Below are positions 15,845 through 25,200 of a DNA stretch of 31,630 nt, piece after piece. Position 1 is the first letter of the stretch. Each line of letters opens with the position of its first letter. The position numbers were made by a program, and so were the translations under genes. Under the pieces are notes generated by a model. That model saw nothing but the letters and a program-made list of their open reading frames with translations. It made no database searches and was not told the DNA's origin. Source of the stretch: Candidatus Pollutiaquabacter sp. (lineage in GTDB: Bacteria; Bacteroidota; Bacteroidia; AKYH767-A; 2013-40CM-41-45); contig CAINVI010000134.1 in the NCBI GenBank assembly GCA_903854075.1, forward strand, positions 1-31,630, written 5' to 3'.

Positions 15845-16216
15845 TCAGTCGCCGGAAATCTCGTCGTCTTTCTTCTTCGTTTCTTCCAGCAGTTTGTTGA
15901 TCTTTTCCGCATAATCCAGTGTCTCATCAAGGAAGAACCGAAGATCGGGGATGATTCGTGCCTGGTGGCGGATTTTATTTCCCAGCTCACGCCGGATTTC
16001 CTTTTGGTGGGTATAGATCTGATCAATCACCGCCTGCGCATCTTTTACTCCGTAGACACTCAGGTAAATGGAGGCGATGCCCAGGTCTGGACTCACTTTC
16101 GCTCCGGTTACGGTTACAAAGGCCTTTCCGTAATAACCGGTTCCGTTACGTTGAAACAAAGTCCCGATTTCTTTTTGGATCAGTCGGGCATACTTTAACT
16201 GGCGGGTGGAGTCCAT
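15845..16216 (-). CDS. rbfA: Ribosome-binding factor A
   Basis: 123 residues, the usual length. RbfA is a KH-type small-subunit assembly factor that binds 16S rRNA near helix 1 during 30S maturation and in cold adaptation. Landmarks are RQLKYARLIQKEIGTLFQR, VTVTGAKVSPDLGIASIYLSV, EIRRELGNKIRHQARIIPDLRFF (listed as landmark positions 71-93) and FLDETLDYAEKINKLLEE. The C-terminus is charged (KKKDDEISGD). It is first in a likely three-gene operon and divergent from the ABC exporter, with 105 bases between. Confidence 0.93.
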   Translation of the reverse strand: MDSTRQLKYARLIQKEIGTLFQRNGTGYYGKAFVTVTGAKVSPDLGIASIYLSVYGVKDAQAVIDQIYTHQKEIRRELGNKIRHQARIIPDLRFFLDETLDYAEKINKLLEETKKKDDEISGD

Positions 16217-16222
16217 GATGCG

Positions 16223-16230
16223 CGAAGATA
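16223..16230 (-). promoter_or_regulatory. Candidate -7 box TATCTTCG for rbfA
   Basis: One mismatch to TAnnTTTG on the minus strand, ending 6 bases before the rbfA ATG, the same close position as at several other genes here. The position is more persuasive than the match. Confidence 0.4.
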
Positions 16231-16309
16231 GCGTTTTTAGGCAGATATCGAGGGCTAAAACACTGTAAATCCGACTTTGTCCGTATCCGCGCCCTAGCGC
16301 CTGATTTTC

Positions 16310-16317
16310 TATCTTTG
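16310..16317 (+). promoter_or_regulatory. -7 box TATCTTTG for the ABC exporter gene
   Basis: Exact TAnnTTTG match 4 bases before the GTG at 16322. It supports the GTG start and predicts a leaderless transcript. The nearest TTG upstream is too far (30 bases) to be a normal -33 element. Confidence 0.6.
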
Positions 16318-16321
16318 CAGG

Positions 16322-18148
16322 GTGAAAAACTACCTGCGGTTACTCGGACTGGTCCGCTCCTACAAGGGCTATGCCGCCCTGAACATTTTCTGTAATATAC
16401 TTTCGGTCGTCTTTTCCCTGTTTTCACTTACAATGGTGGCCCCATTTTTAAACGTGCTTTTCAATCAGGATGCGGTGTATCAGCCAATGCCCTGGAGCTA
16501 TTCGGTAAAAGTCCTGCTCAATAATTTCAATTATTTCCTCAGCCATTACATTGCTGAATATGGCCAACTGCAAGCACTGACCTTTATCTCCGGACTGGTC
16601 GTATTGATGTTTTTTCTCAAAAACCTGTTCCGCTACCTCGCAATGTATTTCATGGCACCGATCCGCAATGGAGTGGTACGTGATCTGCGGAATAAGATGT
16701 ACGAGAAGATCCTTTATTTGCCGTTCTCCTATTTTTCCAACGAACGTAAAGGAGATCTTATGGCGCGTATGACCAGCGATGTTCAGGAAATCGAGTGGAG
16801 CATCATGCAATCGCTCGAGGTCATCTTCCGGGAGCCTATAACGGTCACGTTGTTTCTTACCACGATGGTGCTGATGAGTCCGCAGCTTTCGCTTTTCGTT
16901 TTCATTTTATTGCCGGTTGCCGGCGTGTTGATCGGACAGATTGGTAAAAGCCTGCGCCGCACCTCCGGCAAAAGTCAGGCACAGATGGGCAACTTGATTT
17001 CTAACATTGAAGAGACGCTGGGAGGACTTCGTATCATCCGTTCCTTCACGGCGGAGGTATTCTCCCGGGATAAGTTCCGTGCCATCAACGACCGCTATCG
17101 TAATCTCATGATCCGGCTTTACCGAAAGCGGGACCTGAGTTCTCCGCTGAGCGAATTCATGGGCGCCGTAGTGCTGGTCATTGTCATGTACTTTGGCGGC
17201 AGGCTGGTACTTTCGCCCGGACACGCCTTGGAGCCGTCGGTCTTTATTGCATTCATCGCCATTTTCTCACAGCTTATCCCTCCGGCGAAAGCGTTCACGG
17301 ATGCGTACTCCAACGTGCAAAAAGGACTCGCGTCGGCGGAGCGTATCAACAAAATCCTTGATGCGGATATCACCATCCGCGACCGTGAGCAGGCTCGTTC
17401 GCACCAGCAATTTCAAACAGCAATTGAGTACAATAACGTGTCGTTCGCTTATCAGCGCGGCGGTGAAGGTTGGGTGTTAAAAGACATCCATCTGAAAGTT
17501 GAAAAAGGCAAGACAATTGCGCTCGTCGGACAAAGCGGTTCCGGAAAAACAACACTGGCAGATCTCTTGCCGCGTTTTTATGACATTGAAATCGGATCGA
17601 TTCTCATCGATGGGCATGATATCCGCGACATCAAATTGCACGATCTTCGCGGACTGATGGGAATAGTTTCCCAGGAGAGTATTCTTTTTAACGATTCTGT
17701 CTATAACAACATCGCGTTCGGTATGCCGAATGCACGCGAGGAGGAAGTGATGGAAGCAGCACGCATCGCGCATGCGCATGATTTTATCATGCAGATGCCG
17801 GAAGGTTATCAGACCAATATCGGCGATCGTGGCTCAAGGTTAAGTGGCGGGCAACGACAACGCATCAGCATCGCCCGTGCTGTCCTCAAGAATCCTCCGA
17901 TTCTGATTCTTGACGAGGCTACTTCTGCGCTGGATACCGAGAGCGAGCGACTGGTACAAGACGCGTTGACACGCCTGATGAAAAACCGGACAACATTGGT
18001 CATTGCACACCGTCTGTCTACCATTCAGCATGCCGATGAAATCATAGTCATGCAGCAAGGTGAAATCATTGAACGCGGCCGTCATCATGAACTGGTGGAA
18101 CGCAATGGTGTTTACAAGCGATTGTACGATTTGCAGTCGTTCAGTTGA
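16322..18148 (+). CDS. MsbA-like ABC exporter (membrane plus ATPase domains)
   Basis: 608 residues from a GTG. The N-terminal half (about 1-335) is an ABC_membrane domain with six predicted segments. The C-terminal half is a complete ATPase: Walker A GQSGSGKTT (403-411), signature LSGGQ (507-511), Walker B ILILDEAT with D531 and catalytic E532, and the switch His in VIAHRLST. Half-transporters of this kind homodimerise in the inner membrane. MsbA flips lipid A, and this gene is usually annotated that way in Bacteroidota, but lipid or drug export cannot be told apart from the sequence. It is divergent from rbfA. The next gene begins 88 bases on with its own leader. Confidence 0.92.
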   Translation: MKNYLRLLGLVRSYKGYAALNIFCNILSVVFSLFSLTMVAPFLNVLFNQDAVYQPMPWSYSVKVLLNNFNYFLSHYIAEYGQLQALTFISGLVVLMFFLKNLFRYLAMYFMAPIRNGVVRDLRNKMYEKILYLPFSYFSNERKGDLMARMTSDVQEIEWSIMQSLEVIFREPITVTLFLTTMVLMSPQLSLFVFILLPVAGVLIGQIGKSLRRTSGKSQAQMGNLISNIEETLGGLRIIRSFTAEVFSRDKFRAINDRYRNLMIRLYRKRDLSSPLSEFMGAVVLVIVMYFGGRLVLSPGHALEPSVFIAFIAIFSQLIPPAKAFTDAYSNVQKGLASAERINKILDADITIRDREQARSHQQFQTAIEYNNVSFAYQRGGEGWVLKDIHLKVEKGKTIALVGQSGSGKTTLADLLPRFYDIEIGSILIDGHDIRDIKLHDLRGLMGIVSQESILFNDSVYNNIAFGMPNAREEEVMEAARIAHAHDFIMQMPEGYQTNIGDRGSRLSGGQRQRISIARAVLKNPPILILDEATSALDTESERLVQDALTRLMKNRTTLVIAHRLSTIQHADEIIVMQQGEIIERGRHHELVERNGVYKRLYDLQSFS

Positions 18149-18214
18149 TTAAAAAAACGGGTAGCGCCATTTGTTGGTGCAGCAATGCACTATTAAACCT
18201 ATTTACTATCTTAA

Positions 18215-18233
18215 CGTCAAATCTCTTTTGACG
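18215..18233 (+). promoter_or_regulatory. Perfect 7-bp inverted repeat just before the DUF1800 start
   Basis: CGTCAAA-TCTCT-TTTGACG, ending 3 bases before the ATG at 18237. As RNA it would fold over the ribosome landing site; as DNA it could be an operator. No TAnnTTTG box is obvious in 18149-18236, so the promoter of this cluster is unclear. Confidence 0.5.
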
Positions 18234-18236
18234 ACT

Positions 18237-19883
18237 ATGAACCGACGCGAATTTTTCACGGGAAACGCGGAAATCGCCCCCAAAACAGGGGTTTCTTTGC
18301 CACGTACTCAAACCGGATTGACGCCTTACGGAGGACCGTGGACCCTATCAGAGGTTAAACACTTGTTGCGGCGTACCGTTTTCGGAGCCACTAAAACGGA
18401 TTGCGACTATTTTATCGGTCAAGGCCGATCTGCTGCTGTCGCCGAGTTGCTCACTATTCCCGCGAGCGTACCTTCTCCGCCATTGTACGTGAGCACTACA
18501 TACAACGATCCCAATGTTCCGTTTGGACAGACGTGGATTAACGCGCCGTATGACGCTCAGGCGAATGGTGGTCGGCGTACTTCCTTACGTGGGTGGTGGA
18601 TCAGCCAATTGCTTTCCGGAGAACGTTCCATACGTGAACGAATGGTGTTGTTCTGGCACAATCATTTCTCCACAGAGATCGCCGGTATTTTCGATGCTCG
18701 CTATTGTTACAATCATAATATATTGCTTCGTCAGTATGCGTTAGGAAATTTCAAAGACCTTACTCGCGCTGTCACCCTTGATCCTGCGATGCTGCGCTAT
18801 CTGAACGGATACCTGAATACAGCGACTGCTCCGGATGAAAATTATGGTCGAGAATTGCAGGAGTTATTTACGGTAGGGAAAGATGCAAACGGGTTACCGT
18901 ATTACAACGAGGATGATGTACAAGCCGCGGCTCGCGTCCTTACCGGTTACCGTATCACCGGGACCACAGCGACTTCTTATTTCGATGCAACACGTCACGA
19001 TACAGCGGATAAGATTTTTTCCGCTTACTATAATAACACGGTTATCATTGGTCGAACCGGAACAGCCGGTCAGGACGAACTGGAAGATCTGCTGACGATG
19101 ATCTTCTCGAAGCAGGAAGTAGCATTGAATATTTGTCGCCGACTGTATCGTCATTTCGTCTACTATACGATTGACGCTGCCGCGGAAACGGATGTCATAC
19201 AGCCATTGGCAGCTATTTTCCGAAACAACAATTACGACATCCTTCCGGTACTTGATGCGCTGTTGAACAGTGAGCATTTCTTTGACATGGCTAATCGCGG
19301 GGCACTAATAAAATCTCCGATTGATTTCTGTGTCAGTACTTGCAGGGATTTCGATGTTGCTTTTCCGACAGCATCAACCTTGAGCGAACAGTATGCACTG
19401 TGGTCTCGGGTACACACTCAGTCATCCGGTATGGGACAGGCTATCGGCGATCCGCCGGATGTAGCCGGCTGGCCGGCCTATTATTCTGCACCGATGTATC
19501 ACGAGCTCTGGATTAATGCCTCCACGTTGCCGCTTCGCAATACGTTTGTAGATCGCATGTTACTATTTGGTTATACCTCCGGATCGAGTACGATTAAAAT
19601 CGATTTCGTTCAGTACGTCGGCACCTTACAATCACCGGCTGATCCTGAATTGCTTGTCCAGGAAGTATTGGACCGGCATTATTGTTTTGACACCTCACAG
19701 AATTTAAAAGATTATTTGAAGTCGATATTATTGTCCGGGCAAGCACAGAATTATTATTGGACGCAGGCCTGGGACGATTACGTGAATAATCCGGGCGATC
19801 CAACGTACTACATGATTGTCGAGTCGCGATTGCGTTCGATGTTTCAGTATGTGATGAAACTGGCCGAGTACCAACTTTCCTGA
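18237..19883 (+). CDS. DUF1800 protein
   Basis: 548 residues from the ATG at 18237 (MNRREFFTG). The DUF1800 domain fills nearly the whole protein: EVKHLLRRTVFGAT, MVLFWHNHFSTE (about residue 140), ENYGRELQELFTVG (about 201), AARVLTGYR and GDPPDVAGWPAYY (about 404). Function is unknown; the family usually pairs with DUF1501, as here, and is common in Planctomycetes, Bacteroidota and proteobacteria. The N-terminus has a twin-Arg-like NRREFF but no hydrophobic stretch after it, and the C-terminus has no T9SS sorting domain, so its route out of the cell, if any, is not evident. DUF1501 starts 14 bases after the stop. Confidence 0.9.
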   Translation: MNRREFFTGNAEIAPKTGVSLPRTQTGLTPYGGPWTLSEVKHLLRRTVFGATKTDCDYFIGQGRSAAVAELLTIPASVPSPPLYVSTTYNDPNVPFGQTWINAPYDAQANGGRRTSLRGWWISQLLSGERSIRERMVLFWHNHFSTEIAGIFDARYCYNHNILLRQYALGNFKDLTRAVTLDPAMLRYLNGYLNTATAPDENYGRELQELFTVGKDANGLPYYNEDDVQAAARVLTGYRITGTTATSYFDATRHDTADKIFSAYYNNTVIIGRTGTAGQDELEDLLTMIFSKQEVALNICRRLYRHFVYYTIDAAAETDVIQPLAAIFRNNNYDILPVLDALLNSEHFFDMANRGALIKSPIDFCVSTCRDFDVAFPTASTLSEQYALWSRVHTQSSGMGQAIGDPPDVAGWPAYYSAPMYHELWINASTLPLRNTFVDRMLLFGYTSGSSTIKIDFVQYVGTLQSPADPELLVQEVLDRHYCFDTSQNLKDYLKSILLSGQAQNYYWTQAWDDYVNNPGDPTYYMIVESRLRSMFQYVMKLAEYQLS

Positions 19884-19897
19884 TACGAAGAGACACC

Positions 19898-21484
19898 ATG
19901 AAAAGAAGAAACTTCCTCGGCAAAGTAGCGGCATCAACCGTCTTGCCTTCCTTATTGAACGGGTACTCCTTCCGCACATTTGCAGATTCTCCGTTGTTGC
20001 AGTCGCTGGCAGCGTCTACAGTCGACGACCATGTGCTGGTGCTTATTCAGCTGAATGGTGGTAACGATGGATTGAATACGGTCATTCCCTTAGATCAGTA
20101 TTCCAACCTGTCGGTTGCGCGCCAAAACATTCTGATTCCGGACACGCAGGTACTGGCACTTACCGGACTTATAGGAACAGGATTGCATCCGGCAATGTCA
20201 GGAATGCAGCAACTCTATAATGATGGGAAAGTGTCCATCGTACAGGGCGTCAGTTATCCATCGCCTAACTTTTCACACTTCCGTGCTACCGACATCTGGT
20301 TATCCGGATCAGACAGTAATCAGGTGGTGAACAGTGGCTGGGCCGGTCGCTACCTGAACTACGCCTATCCCAATTATCCGAACGGCTATCCGAATCCAAC
20401 GATGCCTGATCCGCTGGCGCTACAGATCGGTACGAGTTTGTCGCTGGCGTTGCAAGGCCCAACTGCTGGCATGGGAATGACCATCAGTGATCCGAATAAT
20501 TTTTACAACTTATTGAATGGCATTCAGGATCCTGCGCCCAACTCCTTTTACGGCGACGAGCTTACCTATATTCGTCAGATCTCGCAACAATCGCAGGCCT
20601 ATTCCAATGTCATCATCCAGGCGGCTTCCAATATCACGCAACAATCATCGGCATATCCCGCCGCAGGTACCAATACGTTGGCCGATCAGCTGAAGATCGT
20701 TGCGCGGCTCGTCGCCGGTGGATTGAAGACAAAAATCTACATGGTCAGCATGGGAGGATTTGATACACACAGTCTTCAGACTGATCCGACTGACACGACC
20801 ATTGGTACGCATGCTACGTTGCTGGGACGACTGTCGGAAGCGGTAGCTGCCTTCATGGACGATTTAAATTTCCTGAACATCAGCGATCGTGTGATTGGAA
20901 TGACATTTTCAGAATTCGGACGCCGGATAATCAGTAATGGAAGTAATGGTACGGATCACGGTTCCGGCGCTCCCATGTTCGTCTTCGGCAGTCAGGTGCA
21001 GCCGGGAATGATTGGCTCCAATCCACTTATTCCTGCTAATGCTACGGTTAACGATAACGTTGCAATGCAATATGATTTCCGTTCCGTTTATGCATCACTC
21101 CTGAACCAGTGGTTGTGTGTTCCTGCGGCGGATCTTCAGCAAATACTCTTGCAAAATTTCCAGGCGTTACCGATCATCGATAATAATGCTTGTACCGTAG
21201 GCATTGATGAATTCGCACGTGCTTCCGGTGATACGCTCGTATTCAATTACCCTAATCCGTTCACGACACGTACGCGTATTGGTTACGTATCCAAAGGAGG
21301 AAATGTCATGGTACAAGTTTTCGATCCGGAAGGAAAGCTGATCCGAACGGTTGTTAACGAAGAAAAAGCTCCTGGTTCGTACGAAATCGATTTTGAAAAC
21401 GAAGACTATGCCACCGGAATTTATCATCTACGGCTGCAAAACGAATCCTTACAGCAGGTGAAGAATATGGTCATTGTACAGTGA
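19898..21484 (+). CDS. DUF1501 protein with T9SS sorting domain
   Basis: 528 residues. The N-terminus MKRRNFLGKVAASTVLPSLL looks like a Tat signal. The DUF1501 domain (about 40-440), a member of the alkaline-phosphatase/sulfatase-like superfamily, shows LIQLNGGNDGLNTVIP (about 50), MGGFDTHS (about 286), FSEFGRR (about 338) and GTDHGSG (about 351). Residues 448-528 are a type A T9SS C-terminal domain: YPNPFTTRTRIGY, VMVQVFDPEGKLI, YATGIYHLRL. It is therefore likely carried across the outer membrane and attached to the surface or released. Enzyme activity of the family is unproven. It lies between the DUF1800 gene (14 bases upstream) and the next gene, whose start overlaps this stop. Confidence 0.92.
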   Translation: MKRRNFLGKVAASTVLPSLLNGYSFRTFADSPLLQSLAASTVDDHVLVLIQLNGGNDGLNTVIPLDQYSNLSVARQNILIPDTQVLALTGLIGTGLHPAMSGMQQLYNDGKVSIVQGVSYPSPNFSHFRATDIWLSGSDSNQVVNSGWAGRYLNYAYPNYPNGYPNPTMPDPLALQIGTSLSLALQGPTAGMGMTISDPNNFYNLLNGIQDPAPNSFYGDELTYIRQISQQSQAYSNVIIQAASNITQQSSAYPAAGTNTLADQLKIVARLVAGGLKTKIYMVSMGGFDTHSLQTDPTDTTIGTHATLLGRLSEAVAAFMDDLNFLNISDRVIGMTFSEFGRRIISNGSNGTDHGSGAPMFVFGSQVQPGMIGSNPLIPANATVNDNVAMQYDFRSVYASLLNQWLCVPAADLQQILLQNFQALPIIDNNACTVGIDEFARASGDTLVFNYPNPFTTRTRIGYVSKGGNVMVQVFDPEGKLIRTVVNEEKAPGSYEIDFENEDYATGIYHLRLQNESLQQVKNMVIVQ

Positions 21485-22155
21485 TAATGGGCTTGCTTGT
21501 GCTGTCTATTTTTGTTCACTCAACACGGCGATCCGCGCTCTTATTTTTTGTTTGTTGCGTTGGATTAACGGAGGCTTCAGCGCAGTCGGGACTCCATACG
21601 TTTTTACGCTTGAGTTGGCCCGAAAAAAGATGGACGCTTTCACATCCCTTTGTTGCCGGTAAAGCACTGGCTGCAGCACGGGAAGCCCGTTTTGAGTCAA
21701 GACAACTGGCGCTATCGCCGCTGTTTGATGGCGACTCACTGGGTGGACAAGTTGATGCATTTCGACATGCCTATTGGATGGCCCGCTGTGCACAAGAGTT
21801 TGCCCCGAACAAAGCGTTGCGGCTGGGCAGCGCACACGAGCAAGGTAATTATCGTCAGTTCAAAAAAAGTCGGATGGAAGATGGAACTCCGGCTGATTCC
21901 ATATTCTGTGAAATGGACCTCTTCAATAACCGCGTCGGGGTCGATTTAGGAACTGAATTTCGGTTCGCTCCTGCGGATTCGCTTCAAAAAATCGTACAAA
22001 GTGCCATACTGAATGGACAGCTGCGCATCATCCGGAAAGATGAAAGCGGCGTCGCGTTGGATTGTTCCGGGCGACGTATTGATCCGGCCGAATACCATGG
22101 TGTTTGGGGGATTCCCAAATGTCTGATTACGTCTGACCGGCCCAGGCAGAACTAG
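21481..22155 (+). CDS. Small exported protein with DAFRHAYW/AHE/MDLFNN motifs (DUF6973-like)
   Basis: 224 residues from a GTG that overlaps the DUF1501 stop as GTGA; an ATG at 21487 is an alternative and gives the same signal peptide. Hydrophobic residues up to about 32 end in EASAQ, a good signal-peptidase site. The conserved core is VDAFRHAYWMARCAQ (about 91-105), RLGSAHEQGN (about 114-123) and EMDLFNNRVGVDLG (about 144-157), with His, Asp and Glu residues that could form a metal or catalytic site. I recall a similar pattern in DUF6973, found in putative toxins and small exported proteins, but cannot verify it. The overlap implies that it is made together with DUF1501 and may act with it in the envelope. 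Confidence 0.75.
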   Translation: MIMGLLVLSIFVHSTRRSALLFFVCCVGLTEASAQSGLHTFLRLSWPEKRWTLSHPFVAGKALAAAREARFESRQLALSPLFDGDSLGGQVDAFRHAYWMARCAQEFAPNKALRLGSAHEQGNYRQFKKSRMEDGTPADSIFCEMDLFNNRVGVDLGTEFRFAPADSLQKIVQSAILNGQLRIIRKDESGVALDCSGRRIDPAEYHGVWGIPKCLITSDRPRQN

Positions 22156-22177
22156 TTGTAGGATTAATCGACGTTAC

Positions 22178-22207
22178 CTCCGGATTTTGAAACAAATTGT
22201 TCCGGAG
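22178..22207. promoter_or_regulatory. Inverted repeat CTCCGGA-N16-TCCGGAG upstream of the CotH/lamin-tail gene
   Basis: Perfect 7-bp arms (22178-22184 and 22201-22207) about 40 bases before the ATG at 22247, with a smaller dyad (AACAA-A-TTGTT) between and overlapping the second arm. The spacing suits a dimeric regulator. There is no TAnnTTTG box nearby, so the gene may depend on an activator or on readthrough from upstream. Confidence 0.4.
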
Positions 22208-22246
22208 AACGTATTTTAATAGCTAAAACTGTCTACTGCTCTTTCC

Positions 22247-25200
22247 ATGAAAATACCGGCGTTTTTCTGTAGGATGATGAGTGTTGTCCTTTTATCAATA
22301 CTAACGATGAATTCTGTTAGCGGACAAGTCGTAATCAATGAAATAATGACGAACAATCAGAATACGATAACCGATTCCGATGGTGAGTATTCCGACTGGA
22401 TCGAGTTATATAACACTACGGCAACGATTGTTAATCTTAATGGCTTTTCCCTCTCGGATAATCCGGATAGTCTTTCGAAATGGACGTTCCCGTCGTATAA
22501 CCTAGCCGCCGGAGGATTCATACGAATCTGGTGTTCCAATAAGAACAGAGTAACGTCTCCCTTTCATACTAACTTTTCGATCGAGTCGCAAGGCGAAGCG
22601 ATTTACCTGACCGATTCCACAGGCACTGTCATTGATTACCTCGGACCGGTTTATCTTCCGGCAGATATATCGTATGGCCGGTTACCCAATGGATCACCTA
22701 CGTTGGCTTATTTATCAGTAGCCACACCCGCATTGTCCAACAATAGTGCTCAGCCGTTTACCGGCGCCCTTCAGGACCGTCCGGCCTTTAGTATTCCCGG
22801 AGGGTTTTACACGGATTCGGTATATGTCACCATTACTCATCCCGATCCAACGGTTGTACTGCGCTATACGACTGACGGATCAGAGCCTACGGTACAATCA
22901 CCACTTTACAATGGCCCGGTGCTGGTGAAGAGCAGAGTAGGCGAGGCGAATAATTATTCCATGATAAGAACGTGTTACAACGTTCATTTTTGGTTACCTG
23001 ACTGGCGGCCACCGGTAGGTGAAGTGTTCAAGTCGACACCGCTCAGAGCACGCGCATTCAAAACAGGCTTCTTGCCCGGTCCGGTTAAAACAGAAACCTA
23101 TTTTGTGGATCCTTCGATGTTCACCCGCTACGGTAACTTACCCGTGGTGTCTGTCGTGTCCGATCCCAAAAATCTTTTTAACGATACGACCGGAATCTAT
23201 GTGCCCGGAATCAACTATGTACCCGGAACTTTTCAGGCAAATTATTACGAAGGATGGAAACGTCCTGCCAACATCGAAATGTATCTGCCTAGCGGACAGC
23301 AGGCCTTCAACAGTAATTTTCGAATAGCAATTAACGGAGTGAGCTCTCGCTCTTCGCCGCAAAAAGGATTGAACGTAAATGCATCCGGCGATTATGGAGC
23401 AACAAAAATTAAGTATTCTGTTTTTGAAAACACGCCGGGGAAAGCGAAGTATATCCCGGAGTTCGATAAGCTTAAACTCAGAGCCTGGGGAAGCGACCGT
23501 GCTTACGCTCTTTTCCGGGATGCGTATGCAGCATCGTTTCTGCCAAAGACCGATCTGGATTACGAAGCCTATCGGCCGTGCGTGGTGTTTATCGACGGTG
23601 AATATTGGGGACTTCAGGAAATTCGGGAGCGCGTAAAAAATGAATCGTATTTCCAGGAACACTATTTGTTCGATTCGCCCGTGGATATTGTTGACCTTCA
23701 AACGGGAGAACCGATTGAAGGAGACACGGCTGACTGGAACACGTTACGCAGTTTCATTCTGAACAACAGTATGGCCGATACGGCGAATTACAATTTTGTA
23801 CAATCGCAAATAGATATCAATTCGTTTTTACTCCATTATTTGTTCTCCATTTATTTCTCTCGCGGCGATTGGCCGGATCAGAACGAATGTGTCTGGCGCA
23901 CACAAGACGGCAGCCGCAAGTGGAAATGGATCTTGTGGGATATGGATAATACGGTTGCGTATTACCTGAATCCCTGGTACGACATGTTTAATCAGGCGAT
24001 CGTAGGAAACCGCGGATACGGACCTTCTGACATCCTTGTAGCATTGTTGGACAACGATCAGTTTCGTTACGATTTCATCAACAGTTATTGCGATTGGATG
24101 AATACGTCCTTCCTTCCAACATTGATGCAGCAACGTGTAGACAGCATGAAAGCGGAACTGGCACCTTTCATGCCTGAATATCGCTTGCGCTGGCAGACGA
24201 ATTACAACTGGACCAATCAGACGGACAGCATGAAATGGTGGGTCGGTTTGCGACCGCAATATTGCCGTCAGCAATTGCAGAGTAGGTTCTCCTTGAACGC
24301 GTCAGTTCGACTCGGACTGCAGGTTTCAGATACACTGAAAGGAAATATCCACGTGAATACGGTGCAACTGGACGGCGCAACGCCACGAACATCCGCTTTT
24401 ACCTTCCCTTGGGCCGGCTATTATTTCCCGGGTGTTCCGGTGCCGCTGACAGCCATTCCAAAACCAGGCTACCGTTTCCTGCACTGGTTGCCCACGTTTG
24501 ATACTTCTCGTACGGTTATCGCGAATCTTACCCGAGATACGTTACTCACGGCGGTGTTTGATATCGACCCGAATTACAGTCCGCCGTTGCGCGTGGTAAT
24601 CAACGAGGTGATGGCTTCCAATACCTTTACAATTCCTGATAACTACGGCGAGTACGATGACTGGATCGAATTATATAATCCTAATCCGGATACAGTCGAT
24701 GTAGCAGGCTGGTACCTCACCGATAATCTGATACTTCCGACGCGCTTCCGGTTGCCTATAGGCTCTGACTCCACCAGGATTCCGCCGTATGGTTATCGCT
24801 TGATTTGGGCGGACAGCGATCCGGAACAGGGAGGATTTCATACCAACTTCAAATTTAATGCGTCTGGCGATCTGCTGGTGCTATATCGTCCGGACGGTGA
24901 AACAGTCGCTGATTCGATTTCTATTCCTGCACTGTCAACCGATATATCGTATGGCAGAAGCTATGATGCTTCCCCACAGTGGATTTCTTTTCTGAACAGT
25001 ACGCCCGATTCTACCAATCGTGAAGGGCAGTCGGTTCATGTCGTGATTAACGAGGTGATGTCTTCCAACAACAACGTTGTGGCAGATAATTATGGACAAT
25101 TCGATGATTGGGTGGAACTTTATAATCCAACGCCGGATACCATTGACATTTCCGGGTGGTTTATCTCCAATCAGTTAGCGCAAGGAAAACGTTACCGTTT

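Noticed and set aside
18149..18200. GCGCCA...TGGTGC after the ABC exporter as a terminator
   Set aside because: It is a 6-bp stem with a wobble pair and no following T-run; too weak to call.
23138..23701. A 187-codon minus-strand frame inside the CotH domain
   Set aside because: Antisense shadow of a well-conserved domain, with no start signal.
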